A DNA stretch of 64,000 nucleotides from Pseudooceanicola sp. Its GTDB lineage: Bacteria > Pseudomonadota > Alphaproteobacteria > Rhodobacterales > Rhodobacteraceae. The notes below the pieces were generated by a model. It saw only the letters and a program-made list of their open reading frames with translations. It searched no databases and had not been told where the DNA came from. Made by a program: the position numbers and the translations under genes. This document shows, piece by piece, positions 1 to 13,122 of this stretch (positions are counted from its first letter, which is position 1; each line of letters opens with the position of its first letter). Where the stretch lies: the NCBI RefSeq assembly GCF_029213205.1, contig NZ_JARGNH010000001.1, positions 310,001 through 374,000 of the forward strand, written 5' to 3'.

Positions 1-32
1 AACATCCCGAAATGGCGATTTACAGAAAATAT

Positions 33-46
33 CGCACAATTGTGCG
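33..46. promoter_or_regulatory. Perfect 14-bp palindrome upstream of ctrA
   Basis: CGCACAATTGTGCG is a perfect dyad lying 8 bp before the CtrA box in the ctrA upstream region. Its symmetry and position suggest a binding site for a dimeric regulator. No specific regulator can be named from sequence alone. Confidence 0.35.
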
Positions 47-53
47 GGCGGGG

Positions 54-68
54 GTAACATTACGTTAA
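54..68 (+). promoter_or_regulatory. Putative CtrA-binding box (autoregulation of ctrA)
   Basis: The sequence GTAA-N7-TTAA differs by one base from the CtrA consensus TTAA-N7-TTAA, and its right half continues as TTAACCAT, the known CtrA half-site. It lies about 50 bp upstream of the ctrA start, where an autoregulatory site is expected. No GANTC methylation site is present in the 120 bp visible upstream. Confidence 0.6.
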
Positions 69-120
69 CCATTTGGGACCACCTTCGCTTAGCATGATTG
101 CGAGCTGTGGAGGAACCGGT

Positions 121-837
121 ATGCGTGTTTTGTTGGTAGAAGACGATCCGACGACGTCAAAAAGCATTGAATTGATGCTGACCCATGCCAATCTCAACGT
201 CTACACCACCGATCTGGGGGAGGAGGGGATCGACCTCGCCAAACTCTATGATTACGATTTGATCCTGCTCGACCTCGGGCTGCCGGATATGAATGGCCAT
301 GATGTGCTGCGCCAATTGCGGATGGCCAAGGTGGAAACGCCGATCCTGATCCTGTCGGGGGCCGATGACACCCAGAACAAGATCAAGGGATTTGGGTTTG
401 GCGCCGATGACTACATGACAAAACCGTTCCATCGTGAGGAATTGGTGGCCCGGATTCATGCAATTATTCGCCGTTCAAAGGGCCATGCGCAGTCGATCAT
501 CAACACCGGCAAGGTCTCGGTCAATCTGGACGCCAAGACGGTGGATGTCACGGGGAAACCGGTGCATCTGACCGGCAAGGAATACCAGATGCTGGAACTG
601 CTGAGCCTGCGCAAGGGCACCACCCTGACCAAGGAAATGTTCCTCAACCACCTCTATGGCGGCATGGATGAGCCGGAGTTGAAGATCATTGACGTGTTCA
701 TCTGCAAACTGCGCAAGAAGCTGTCGACCGCCACCGGTGGCAACAATTACATCGAAACGGTCTGGGGGCGCGGCTATGTGCTGCGCGATCCGCAACCCGA
801 CGAGATCGACGATCAGCGCATCGCGCTTGGCGCCTGA
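121..837 (+). CDS. ctrA: Cell-cycle response regulator CtrA
   Basis: This is an OmpR-type two-domain regulator of 238 residues. The receiver domain (about 1-120) has the acidic pair E7/D8/D9, the phosphoacceptor D51 in LLDLGLPD and K101 in MTKPF. The C-terminal winged helix (about 135-232) includes the [11 protein letters not shown] recognition region. CtrA controls cell cycle, motility or gene-transfer-agent genes in alphaproteobacteria, and in Rhodobacteraceae it is usually non-essential. The ATG at 121 follows TGGAGGAACCGGT, a good ribosome-binding site, and gives the family length. An in-frame ATG at 73 would add 16 unconserved residues. The following ligA-recG order is typical of Rhodobacteraceae. 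Confidence 0.95.
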   Translation: MRVLLVEDDPTTSKSIELMLTHANLNVYTTDLGEEGIDLAKLYDYDLILLDLGLPDMNGHDVLRQLRMAKVETPILILSGADDTQNKIKGFGFGADDYMTKPFHREELVARIHAIIRRSKGHAQSIINTGKVSVNLDAKTVDVTGKPVHLTGKEYQMLELLSLRKGTTLTKEMFLNHLYGGMDEPELKIIDVFICKLRKKLSTATGGNNYIETVWGRGYVLRDPQPDEIDDQRIALGA

Positions 838-892
838 CCCTAACGGGCGCGAATTGTGGCAGTGAACCTGCGAGGGGCGGGTGTGCGGCTGA

Positions 893-5175
<4,283 letters not shown>

Positions 5176-5203
5176 CCCGCTGAAGCCTGTTTTGTTCTCA
5201 AAT

Positions 5204-5218
5204 GTTCTCAAAAAGTTC
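5204..5218 (+). promoter_or_regulatory. LexA (SOS) box, GTTC-N7-GTTC
   Basis: GTTC at 5204-5207 and GTTC at 5215-5218 are separated by exactly 7 bases, which is the alphaproteobacterial LexA operator. A third GTTC at 5194-5197 and an inverted copy (GAAC) at 5242-5245 lie nearby. The box is 64 bp before the small gene at 5282, and no other + strand gene is close enough downstream to be its target. Confidence 0.7.
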
Positions 5219-5281
5219 TTGCCATGTTGCGAGCGATATGAGAACAAAGGGGCAACAAACAACTGAGCAGGAGGAACGACA

Positions 5282-5404
5282 ATGCTGGATCAGATCATCA
5301 CGGTGGCGAAACGCGCCCGGGGCACGCTGATTCAGGATGCGATCGGTGCGGCGTCTTTGATGCTGATGCTGGTCGGCGCGCTCTACCTGCCTGGATTTGC
5401 CTGA
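5282..5404 (+). CDS. Small single-pass membrane protein, probably SOS-induced
   Basis: This 40-residue ORF starts with ATG at 5282 behind GCAGGAGGAACGACA, a near-perfect ribosome-binding site. The first 15 residues are amphipathic and basic (K10, R11, R13), followed by one hydrophobic segment at about 20-39 (IGAASLMLMLVGALYLPGFA). A GTTC-N7-GTTC box precedes it. The combination recalls SidA of Caulobacter, a tiny LexA-controlled inner-membrane division inhibitor, but I see no sequence match to SidA, so the function is inference. A strong terminator follows at 5555. It might instead be a toxin-like membrane peptide. Confidence 0.72.
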   Translation: MLDQIITVAKRARGTLIQDAIGAASLMLMLVGALYLPGFA

Positions 5405-5554
5405 CGTTTTCTGCCTGCGATTCCCGTTTTCGAAGGTTCTACGCCCGCCTGCGTTCCCCAATGCGGCGTTGCGCCCTGGATTGCCTGTCCTTGCTGCCGG
5501 TTTGCCTCATTCCCCGGCCTGACCTTCTGTCCCCCGACGGGATCGCTCTTCCTG

Positions 5555-5592
5555 CCGCCGCCTTCCTGAACGGAAGTGCGGCGGTTTTTTTT
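5555..5592 (+). terminator. Rho-independent terminator
   Basis: Arms CCGCCGC-CTTCC (5555-5566) and GGAAG-T-GCGGCGG (5572-5584) form a 12-bp stem with one bulge and a TGAAC loop, followed by eight Ts. It probably ends the transcript of the small gene at 5282 and any recG read-through. The 150 bases between that gene and the stem hold no convincing ORF. Confidence 0.8.
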
Positions 5593-5652
5593 GTTTGCGG
5601 ACCTGTTGCCCTATTGCCCGGTGGCACCACGCGGAGGGTTGCACGACGTCTG

Positions 5653-7059
5653 TCAGAACCGATAGGCCAGACGCAGCCCGCCCCAGTGTCGTCCCTTGAC
5701 GGTGATGGGCGCCGACAGATCCTTCATCATCTCGAAATGGCCACCGCCCATGTCACGCCGATAGACCTGCAGCAGGAACGGTTCGACATTGCGCCCCGCC
5801 TTCAGCCCGACCCGGTCGTCAAAGATCCGGCGGTTTCGACAATTGGCTACGTTCCAGGCCGGATCCTCGCCCTGTGGTTGCGCGAATTTCTGGTTGTGGG
5901 TCGGCAGATAGCCCTGGCGGTCGACCGCTGCGCAGAACACCACTCGTTTGTCGAATTCCAGCGCCGGTTCCTGGATCGCGGGCAGCACCCGATCAGTGAA
6001 ATTGTTGAACCGTGCCATATGTTGGCGCGGATCGCTGCCGGGAATCTCTCGGTAAGTGGTGTCAAACAGGTCGGCGATGCTGATCTGGCCCTGGGTCAAC
6101 CCGGCCTCAAAGGCGGTTGAAATCGCCTTGGCCACGCGCTGCGCCTCGGTGATGAAACGGCTATCGGCCGAAGATCCACGGAGGACCACACTGTCCTGCA
6201 CCAACAGTTCCGCGCTTTCGATCAATCCGCCGAAGTGCTGCGCCGCTTTTTCGGTGCCGAGCGCTCCTTGGCGCAGCATTTGGGTGATCCCGGCAAAGGC
6301 GGGGGCAAACCCGGCGAATTTGGCGCTGGCGGCGGCGGCGTCCTCGTTCAGCAGGCGGGCCTGATCGCCGGCGTTGCGCAGCCCTTGGGTCGAGTCGATG
6401 GCAGCGGTCTGGGCGGCCTCGCCGCGTTCGATCATGGTGGTGATCACCTCGGCCAGCCGGGCGGTGTCCGATTGCGTCTGCACCAGCCAGTCGGTCAGGT
6501 TGGCGACATTCTGGGTGACGTCCTTGGCGGCGGCCCCGGTGCGCCTGGACAATTCGTTGATCGCATCGGCCACCACCGAAAACCCGCGCCCGGCCTCGCC
6601 GGCGTGGGCGGCCTCGATCTTGGCGTTGATCGCCAACATGTTGACCTGGGTGGCGATGGTCAGGATCTGGTCATTGTTGAGCTTGACTGCATCCAGCACC
6701 GGCTGAATATCAAAGGCGCGGTTCAGCATCGCGGCGGAGACGCTGACCATGTCCCCGGCGGCGTCGCTGGCCCCGTCGAGACCCTTCAAGCTTTCGGTCA
6801 GCCCGATGAGGGCTGAGTCGACCGACAGCACCAGCGCCTGCAGCGACTCCGCCACCACGCTGTTGATCTGGATGACATGCGCTGCATCCTGGTCTAGCCG
6901 GTCGAACGCGATGAGGTGACTTTTGCCATCGGCATCCAACTGTTCCAGCAGACCGGCAACCGCGACGATTTCCCGGCCCAGCGAACTGGCGGTCTTGGCG
7001 ACACGGTTCAGGCGGCCTTCGGCGGGGATGTCGCTGTGCTGGATCGGTTCGGATTTCAT
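5653..7059 (-). CDS. Soluble methyl-accepting chemotaxis-type signalling protein
   Basis: This 468-residue protein has no signal peptide or membrane segment, so it is a cytoplasmic chemoreceptor-like protein. The signalling hairpin tip spans about residues 137-172 (VNMLAINAKIEAAHAGEAGRGF), within a coiled coil covering roughly 60-290. The C-terminal 170 residues form a separate domain with conserved-looking cysteines and RNRRIFDDR and DMGGG-type motifs; it is probably the sensor, although I cannot name its ligand. The order signalling-then-sensor is reversed from classical receptors. No che genes are in the window. Confidence 0.8.
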   Translation of the reverse strand: MKSEPIQHSDIPAEGRLNRVAKTASSLGREIVAVAGLLEQLDADGKSHLIAFDRLDQDAAHVIQINSVVAESLQALVLSVDSALIGLTESLKGLDGASDAAGDMVSVSAAMLNRAFDIQPVLDAVKLNNDQILTIATQVNMLAINAKIEAAHAGEAGRGFSVVADAINELSRRTGAAAKDVTQNVANLTDWLVQTQSDTARLAEVITTMIERGEAAQTAAIDSTQGLRNAGDQARLLNEDAAAASAKFAGFAPAFAGITQMLRQGALGTEKAAQHFGGLIESAELLVQDSVVLRGSSADSRFITEAQRVAKAISTAFEAGLTQGQISIADLFDTTYREIPGSDPRQHMARFNNFTDRVLPAIQEPALEFDKRVVFCAAVDRQGYLPTHNQKFAQPQGEDPAWNVANCRNRRIFDDRVGLKAGRNVEPFLLQVYRRDMGGGHFEMMKDLSAPITVKGRHWGGLRLAYRF

Positions 7060-7129
7060 CTGTGCCTGTGGGCAATTACGCCGCTAGAGAATGCCCATCA
7101 GGTATAGCCGTGCGAATCCGAACAGGGGG

Positions 7130-7582
7130 TTAAGCGCAGTCGCTTTGTGCCGCCTGATCCAGCGCCTCGACCGCCGCCTCCAGTGACAGCAGGATCGAGG
7201 CATGACGGTTCTTGTACTCGCGCGCCGGGCGCAGCACCTCAAGCCCGTCAAAGGGCGCCGCCGGGGTCGGAGCGCCGTCCTTGAGCATCGCCTTGAGCGC
7301 ATCCCGCGCCGCGACGACCTCAGCGGTGCTGCAGCCGACGATGACACCGCCGACAATGCTCGCTGCCGCCTGACCGAGGGCGCAGGCGCGCACCTCCTGG
7401 CCATAATCCACCACCTTGCCGTCGGCGACGCGGATATCCACGGTCACGGTCGAGCCGCAGAGCGGCGCGCGCCGTTTCACCGTGGCGTCGGGCGCTTGCA
7501 GTCGGTCCTGGCGCGGGATATCGGCGGCCAGTGCCAGAATGCGACTCGAATAGAGCTTGATCAGGTCGCTCTCGCCGGACAT
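7130..7582 (-). CDS. NifU/IscU-like iron-sulfur cluster scaffold protein
   Basis: The 150-residue protein matches the NifU N-terminal (IscU) fold, with three conserved cysteines at C42 (LCGS), C68 (ACALGQ) and C84 (VGCST). In classical IscU the first motif is CGD; here the Asp is Ser, as in a divergent alphaproteobacterial branch. It probably assembles or carries Fe-S clusters. The start at 7582 is favoured over an ATG at 7588 because AAAGGA lies at the proper spacing. It is divergent from hisI, and no other suf/isc genes are nearby. Confidence 0.82.
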   Translation of the reverse strand: MSGESDLIKLYSSRILALAADIPRQDRLQAPDATVKRRAPLCGSTVTVDIRVADGKVVDYGQEVRACALGQAAASIVGGVIVGCSTAEVVAARDALKAMLKDGAPTPAAPFDGLEVLRPAREYKNRHASILLSLEAAVEALDQAAQSDCA

Positions 7583-7648
7583 GGGCATTTCCTTTCCTTG
7601 GTGGATCCTAGATAGTATTGCAGCCCGAGGATGCAAAAGGTTTTTGAC

Positions 7649-8008
7649 ATGGTTTTCGACCCCGCCACCCTCACATACGACGCAAACGGGCTGATTCCGG
7701 CGATTGCCCAGGATGCCGAGAGCGGCGAGGTGCTGATGATGGCCTGGATGAACGCGGCCTCGCTGGCAGAAACCCTGGCAACCGGTCGGGTCTGTTACTG
7801 GTCGCGGTCGCGTCAGGCCTTCTGGCGCAAGGGCGAAAGCAGCGGTCATGTCCAAACCCTGGTCGAGATGCGGGTCGATTGTGACCGCGATTGCCTGTTG
7901 ATGCAGGTCGCGCAGGTCGGCCCGGCCTGTCACACCAATCGGCGCAGCTGTTTTTACACGGTGATCGAGGATGGCGAAGAGCGGGTGGTGATGGCGCCAA
8001 TCGCCTAA
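7649..8008 (+). CDS. hisI: Phosphoribosyl-AMP cyclohydrolase HisI
   Basis: HisI opens the adenine ring of phosphoribosyl-AMP in histidine synthesis. The 119-residue monofunctional form has the metal-ligand segment VDCDRDC (D77, D79, D81 for Mg; C78 for Zn) and the remaining Zn ligands C94 (ACH) and C101. ATG at 7649 has AAAAGG eight bases upstream; the ATG at 7631 has poor spacing. The last four bases overlap the end of the convergent gluQ gene. Confidence 0.95.
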   Translation: MVFDPATLTYDANGLIPAIAQDAESGEVLMMAWMNAASLAETLATGRVCYWSRSRQAFWRKGESSGHVQTLVEMRVDCDRDCLLMQVAQVGPACHTNRRSCFYTVIEDGEERVVMAPIA

Positions 8009-8844
8009 AGCCCGACCATCCTGCGAATCTCGGCCGGGCTGATACCGGTGTCGCGGTACTGTCTGATGGCGCGGGCATCGTCGCGTTTGGCCAGCCGCTT
8101 GCCCGCGTCGTCACGGATCAGCCGGTGGTGATGATAGATCGGCGTCGGCAGGCCCAGCAGATGCTGCAGGATCACCTGGATCGGGGTGAAATCGAACAGA
8201 TCCTCACCCCGTATCACATGGCTGATCCCCTGATCGGCATCGTCAAAGGTCGATGCCAGGAAATAGGCGACGATATGCTCGCCCCGGCGCGACAGGACGA
8301 TATCGCCGATATCGCGCAGCGCGGTTTCCGGCGTCACGATGTGGTGCCCGGCGTGGGCAGGGCCGTGTTCCTCAAAGCTGAGATCATGCCCCTTGAGCTG
8401 GCGCAGCGCCGCCGCAAGGTCGAGGCGGAGCGCATCGCCCGGCAAGCGGCTGTCCATCGACCGGCTACGACAAGTACCGGGATAGACCTGATGTTCGGCG
8501 CCTTCCTGCGGCGCGGCCAGGGCGGCGCGAATGTCGCCTCGGCTACAGCCACAGGGGTAGAGCAGGCCGGTTTCGGCAAGGATTTCCAGCCGGGCATTAT
8601 AGTCCGCGATATGTTCTGATTGGCGGTGCAGCGGCCCGTCCCAGCTGAGTCCGAGCCACTCCAGATCGGCCAGGATCAGCGTCTCCCATTCCGGCTTGCT
8701 GCGCTCAAGGTCGGTGTCTTCCATCCGCAGCAGGAACCGGCCGTTTGCGGCCCGGGCCATGTCATGCGCCAGGATCGCGGAATAGGCATGGCCCAGATGC
8801 AGGGGGCCGGTTGGGCTGGGGGCAAAACGGGTGGTGAAAGTCAT
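8005..8844 (-). CDS. gluQ: Glutamyl-Q tRNA(Asp) synthetase
   Basis: This 279-residue protein is a truncated GluRS paralogue that charges glutamate onto queuosine-34 of tRNA(Asp). It has the class I HIGH-type motif HLGH at 16-19, a Zn-binding knob with PCGC and GTC cysteines (about 98-127), and the KMSKS-equivalent KRLAKRDD near residue 252. The anticodon-binding domain of true GluRS is absent, which distinguishes it from gltX. It is convergent with hisI and about 30 bases downstream of trmFO on the same strand. Confidence 0.93.
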   Translation of the reverse strand: MTFTTRFAPSPTGPLHLGHAYSAILAHDMARAANGRFLLRMEDTDLERSKPEWETLILADLEWLGLSWDGPLHRQSEHIADYNARLEILAETGLLYPCGCSRGDIRAALAAPQEGAEHQVYPGTCRSRSMDSRLPGDALRLDLAAALRQLKGHDLSFEEHGPAHAGHHIVTPETALRDIGDIVLSRRGEHIVAYFLASTFDDADQGISHVIRGEDLFDFTPIQVILQHLLGLPTPIYHHHRLIRDDAGKRLAKRDDARAIRQYRDTGISPAEIRRMVGL

Positions 8845-8877
8845 GTCTTTCCCGCGGTTTGCCGGTCGGTCTTCATC

Positions 8878-10248
8878 TCAGGCCGGGGCCGCCTCGGCCG
8901 CCAGCCAGCGCTGCCATTCGCCCTTGGCGCGGTCGGTATAGGCCTTGTAGCGGTCCTTGCGGCCACGCCGTCCGCCACGCAAATCCTCGACCGGGCGGAA
9001 CAGGCCGAAATTCACGTTCATCGGCTGAAAAGTCTTGGCCTCGGCACCGCCGGTGATGTGGTGGATCAATGCGCCCATGGCGGTGTCCTGCGGCACTGGC
9101 GGCAGGGTCCGGCCCAGAATGTCCGCCGCCGCCATGCGTCCGGCAACCAGCCCCATGGCCGAGCTTTCGACATAACCCTCGACGCCGGTGACCTGACCGG
9201 CAAAGCGGATATGCGGGCGCGAGCGCAGCCGCATCTGATCATCCAGCAGGGTCGGTGAGTTCAGAAAGGTATTGCGGTGGATGCCGCCGAGGCGGGCAAA
9301 GCTGGCATTCTCCAGCCCCGGAATCATCCGAAAAACATCGGTTTGCGCGCCGTACTTCATCTTGGTCTGAAAGCCGACGATATTGTAGAGCGTGCCCAGT
9401 GCATTGTCGCGGCGCAGCTGCACCACCGCATAGGCCTTGTCCTCGGGCCGGTGCGCATTGGTCAGCCCGATCGGTTTCATCGGACCGTGGCGCAGGGTCT
9501 CGCGACCGCGTTCGGCCATCACCTCGATCGGCAGGCAGCCGTCGAAATAGGGGGTCGGATCGGGGGCGGATCCGGCTTCGCCGTCATGGAATTCGGTCTT
9601 GTCGGCGGCCAGCAGCGCGTCGATGAAGGCCTCATATTGCGGCTTGTCCATCGGGCAGTTGAGATAGGCCTTCTGCTCGGCCTCGGTGCTGCCCTTGTCA
9701 TAGCGGCTCTGCGCCCAGACCACGTCCATGTCGATGCTGTCGGCATAGACGATCGGCGCAATGGCATCGAAAAACGCCAGCCGTTCGGCCCCGGTTTCAG
9801 CCTGAATCGCCATCCCCAAAGCGGGCGAGGTCAGCGGCCCGGTGGCAAAGATCCAATGGCCATCATCGGGCAGGGCGGTGATCTCGCCCGCTTCAATCCG
9901 AATGCGTGGATGGGCGGTCAGCCGCGCGGTGATCGCCTCGGAAAACAGGTCACGGTCGACCGCCAGAGCGCCGCCGGCGGGCAGGCGATGCTGGTCGGCT
10001 GTGGTCATGATCAGCCCGTTGGCGGCGCGCATTTCCCAATGCAGCAACCCGACCGCGTTCTGCTCATTGTCATCCGAGCGGAACGAGTTGGAACAGACCA
10101 TTTCTGCCAGATTGCCGGTCTTGTGGGCAAAGGTGGCGACCTTGGGCCGCATTTCGTGGATCACCACGTCAACGCCAAGTTCCGCCGCCTGCCAGGCTGC
10201 TTCTGATCCGGCCATGCCGCCGCCGACGATGTGCAATGTCTGTGTCAT
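8878..10248 (-). CDS. trmFO: FADH2/folate-dependent tRNA U54 methyltransferase TrmFO
   Basis: TrmFO makes ribothymidine at position 54 of tRNAs using methylene-tetrahydrofolate and FAD. The 456-residue length is normal. The FAD dinucleotide motif [10 protein letters not shown] lies at the N-terminus (8-17), followed by the family signature [10 protein letters not shown] near residue 50 and the C-terminal [18 protein letters not shown] block. The ATG start at 10248 is the only sensible one. It probably shares a transcript with gluQ. Confidence 0.96.
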   Translation of the reverse strand: MTQTLHIVGGGMAGSEAAWQAAELGVDVVIHEMRPKVATFAHKTGNLAEMVCSNSFRSDDNEQNAVGLLHWEMRAANGLIMTTADQHRLPAGGALAVDRDLFSEAITARLTAHPRIRIEAGEITALPDDGHWIFATGPLTSPALGMAIQAETGAERLAFFDAIAPIVYADSIDMDVVWAQSRYDKGSTEAEQKAYLNCPMDKPQYEAFIDALLAADKTEFHDGEAGSAPDPTPYFDGCLPIEVMAERGRETLRHGPMKPIGLTNAHRPEDKAYAVVQLRRDNALGTLYNIVGFQTKMKYGAQTDVFRMIPGLENASFARLGGIHRNTFLNSPTLLDDQMRLRSRPHIRFAGQVTGVEGYVESSAMGLVAGRMAAADILGRTLPPVPQDTAMGALIHHITGGAEAKTFQPMNVNFGLFRPVEDLRGGRRGRKDRYKAYTDRAKGEWQRWLAAEAAPA

Positions 10249-10287
10249 TTCAGGCGATCTAGGGCATCGGCGGGGCTTTGGAAAGGC

Positions 10288-11598
10288 TCAGCGGTCGATC
10301 GGCAAGCCCGACGGCACCCGCGTGGGCGCCCCGAGGCGCCCCTTGCCTGCGGCGGGATCGGTCAGCGCCGCAAGAAACGCCAGGATATCGGCGATTTCAC
10401 CGTCGCTGAGTTGCACCGGGGTGATCTCGGCTGATTCCGCGATCCGCATGACCTCGTCGAAATCCTCCATCACGCGCCAATCATCCGCCCCCTCCGGCGC
10501 CGCGGGGAGCCGCACCTGGCTGCGGTCGAATCCAGCCAGGCCGGCAACCGGGTCGAGATGGTGGCGGACAATCCCCGCAAGCGTCGCATAGGCGCCGTTG
10601 TGGCCATAGGGGGCGGTCAGCGCCACATTGCGCAGCGACGGGGTGCGAAAACGATAGCGGTCTTCCTCAAGCCCGGTGACGTAATAGCGCCCGGTATCAG
10701 AATAGCCGTCCGCATCCTTGCCGGGCCCGAATTGCGGCAGCGCCAGCGCGTGAAATTCGTGATCGGTTTGATAGCGGCCCGAGTGGCAGCCGCTGCAGCC
10801 CGCCTTGTCCTCGAACAGCGCCAGCCCACGTTTCTGCTGCGGGCTCAGCGCCGTGCGGTCGCCGCCCAGATAGGCATCGAACGGGCTGTCGGTGCTGCGG
10901 AATTCATAGCCCGAGAATTCGGCGAGGGCGCGGGCGATATCGGTGATGTGCAGATCGCGCGGGCCGATCAGCGCCGCGAATCTTTCGGCGTAGATCGGAT
11001 TGCTCGCCACCCGGGCCGCCACCAGGGCCCAGGCGCCATCCGGCCCGCCGATCCGCTCGGCCGCCACCGCATCGGCAATCGCATTCTCGCCGGGGTTGCC
11101 GGCCATCTCGTCGCGGGATTGCAGCGGCAACAGCGCCTGTGCCGCCAGGACCGAGGGCAGGGGCCGTTCCAAGGCCCGGCCCGGTGGCATCCGGATACCG
11201 AACGGCGCCGTGGGGTCGGTCTGCGTCCGGCCATCGTGGAACAGGGTGGTGAATTCATAGGCGCCGAGGTTGAACAGCGCCGGGGCGTTCCGCGGGATCC
11301 GCGCTTGCGGCGGATTGCGGGCGCCCGCGTGGCGGTCGGCCCCCAGCGCCAGCGCGCCTTCGCCCAGTGACAGGGACACCGCATCGGCGGTGCCCAGGCT
11401 GGGCTGATGGCAGGTGGCGCACGAGATGTTGAGATTGCCGGACAGCAGCGGATCAAAGAACAGGTCGCGGCCCAAAAGGGCCAGTTCCATATCCGTTGGT
11501 GGGAATTCCGAGTGGGTCACCGCATCCAGTGCGTCGGCGGCCTGAGAGAGAACGGCCAGGAGGGACAGAATGCCTGCGGTGACCCACACTCGTAACAT
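10288..11598 (-). CDS. Di-haem cytochrome c peroxidase / MauG-family protein
   Basis: This exported 436-residue protein has a signal peptide (about 1-23, cleaved after QAADA) and two CXXCH haem sites: CATCH at 60-64 and CSGCH near 266-270. Spacing and the second-half motifs (TPSLRNVALTAPYGHNG) fit the bacterial di-haem peroxidase/MauG family, which reduces H2O2 or oxidises a protein substrate in the periplasm. No mau genes or methylamine dehydrogenase are nearby, so peroxidase is the safer name. Confidence 0.85.
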   Translation of the reverse strand: MLRVWVTAGILSLLAVLSQAADALDAVTHSEFPPTDMELALLGRDLFFDPLLSGNLNISCATCHQPSLGTADAVSLSLGEGALALGADRHAGARNPPQARIPRNAPALFNLGAYEFTTLFHDGRTQTDPTAPFGIRMPPGRALERPLPSVLAAQALLPLQSRDEMAGNPGENAIADAVAAERIGGPDGAWALVAARVASNPIYAERFAALIGPRDLHITDIARALAEFSGYEFRSTDSPFDAYLGGDRTALSPQQKRGLALFEDKAGCSGCHSGRYQTDHEFHALALPQFGPGKDADGYSDTGRYYVTGLEEDRYRFRTPSLRNVALTAPYGHNGAYATLAGIVRHHLDPVAGLAGFDRSQVRLPAAPEGADDWRVMEDFDEVMRIAESAEITPVQLSDGEIADILAFLAALTDPAAGKGRLGAPTRVPSGLPIDR

Positions 11599-11790
11599 TA
11601 GTTATCGCCCTGCAATAACTGCGCCTTCTTTCTAACAAAATCAAATGTGGCAAAAAAGGGGGCGAATTCGAATGGGACCGGGCTTTATCTGGAAACAGTC
11701 TCGTAACTAACTGATTTCACTTATGGAAAGTGTGGCTTTTTCGTGGAGTATCGATTTTTGTCGCGGGTGCCCGGCTGTGGGATCGGCGGA

Positions 11791-12576
11791 TTATTGCCTC
11801 CATCCCGGCGGACGCTTGTCCAAAAAGGCCCGAATCCCCTCATTTGTGTCCTGATCGAGCATATTCTCGACCATCACCGCGCCGGTATGGGCATAGGCAT
11901 CGTCCAGGCCCATCTCCAACTGCTGGTAAAACGCCGTCTTGCCGATTCGCACCGCGCTGGCCAGTTTGCTGGCGACGGTTTCGGCCAGGGCATCGGTTTC
12001 GGCGGCCAGATCGGCTTCGGGCAGCGCCCGGTTGATCAGCCCAAGCTCAGCCGCCTGTGCCGCGCTGATGAAGGCGCCGGTGCTCAGCATCTCGAACGCC
12101 TGCTTGCGTGGGATGTTGCGCGACAGCGCGACCATCGGGGTCGAACAGAACAGGCCGATGTTCACCCCGTTGACCCCGAACCTGGTGTTGTCCGCCGCCA
12201 GCGCCATGTCGCAGGAGGCGACCAGCTGACAGCCCGCTGCGGTGGCGACGCCATGGGCGCGGGCAATTACCGGCTGTGGCAGCGTGCGGATGGTCATCAT
12301 CATCTGGGCGCAGCGCTCGAAGAGGTCGGCGAAATAGGCCGCACCACCATCGGCATCCTGACGTCCGGCCTGCATTTCTTTCAGGTCATGCCCGGCGCAG
12401 AATGCCTTGCCCGCGCCGGACAGGATCACCGCGCGGATGTCGCGATCCTCGTGCAACTTCTCAAATTCGGCCTGCAACGCCGCCAGCATCGCGTCGCTGA
12501 GGGCGTTCAGCCGCTCGGGCGCATTCATCTGCAGATGCGCAATCGCGCCGCTGTCGTTGCGTTCCAGAATTGCCAT
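11791..12576 (-). CDS. Enoyl-CoA hydratase/isomerase family protein
   Basis: The 261-residue crotonase-fold protein contains the AFCAGHDLKEM and HGVATAAGCQLVASCD segments that form the CoA pocket and oxyanion hole. The position of the second catalytic acidic residue is occupied by a small or aliphatic residue (VNIGLFCST), as in ECHDC3-type members, so classical hydration of enoyl-CoA is uncertain. The start is ATG at 12576 with GGAGG upstream. It is divergent from the thioesterase at 12634, suggesting a shared promoter region and an acyl-CoA theme. Confidence 0.85.
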   Translation of the reverse strand: MAILERNDSGAIAHLQMNAPERLNALSDAMLAALQAEFEKLHEDRDIRAVILSGAGKAFCAGHDLKEMQAGRQDADGGAAYFADLFERCAQMMMTIRTLPQPVIARAHGVATAAGCQLVASCDMALAADNTRFGVNGVNIGLFCSTPMVALSRNIPRKQAFEMLSTGAFISAAQAAELGLINRALPEADLAAETDALAETVASKLASAVRIGKTAFYQQLEMGLDDAYAHTGAVMVENMLDQDTNEGIRAFLDKRPPGWRQ

Positions 12577-12633
12577 CTTGTGCCGCCCTCCGCTTTGGTC
12601 GAAGTCTAGATCAGCTTTGACGGGAGGAAAAGA

Positions 12634-13059
12634 ATGCCGGTTCAGATGGATGCTGCGGCGCTGCGGGCGTTTCTTGAGCGGGATTTTCCGCAGATGGAAT
12701 CCGATTTTGTCATCGAACGCGTGGACGAGCGGGAAATCACCGTGCGGCTGAAGGTCGAATATCGCCATCTGCGCCCCGGCGGCACCGTGTCCGGCCCGAC
12801 GATGTTCGCGTTGGCCGATGTCTCGGTCTATCTGGGGATTCTGGCGATGATCGGGCCCAAGGGCCTGGCGGTGACCACCAATTGCTCGATTGATTTCATG
12901 CGCAAGCCCGCCGCTGGTGCTGATCTGATCGCGGAATGCAAATTGCTGAAACTGGGCCGGGTTCTGGCGGTCGGCGATGTGCTGATCTATTCCGAAGATG
13001 TGGCAGAGCCGGTGGCGCGGGCGACCCTGACCTATTCGATCCCGCCAGAAATCAACTAG
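12634..13059 (+). CDS. PaaI-type hotdog thioesterase
   Basis: This 141-residue hotdog-fold protein carries the RPGGTVSGPTMFALADVSVY helix typical of PaaI/YdiI acyl-CoA thioesterases, followed by the TTNCSIDFMRKP strand. It probably hydrolyses an acyl-CoA in the cytoplasm; the substrate is unknown. GGGAGGAAAAGA precedes the ATG. It is divergent from the crotonase-fold gene, which supports a role in acyl-CoA turnover. Confidence 0.85.
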   Translation: MPVQMDAAALRAFLERDFPQMESDFVIERVDEREITVRLKVEYRHLRPGGTVSGPTMFALADVSVYLGILAMIGPKGLAVTTNCSIDFMRKPAAGADLIAECKLLKLGRVLAVGDVLIYSEDVAEPVARATLTYSIPPEIN

Positions 13060-13079
13060 GCCGCAAGGGGCCGATCAAC

Positions 13080-13098
13080 GGGCCGCCAGTGGCGGCCC
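13080..13098. terminator. GC-rich hairpin between convergent genes
   Basis: GGGCCGCC (13080-13087) and GGCGGCCC (13091-13098) form a perfect 8-bp stem with a three-base loop between the thioesterase and the convergent TorF-like gene. There is no T-run on either side, so any termination activity is uncertain. Confidence 0.4.
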
Positions 13099-13122
13099 GC
13101 ATTCATCCGGGAAGTCGCGGTC

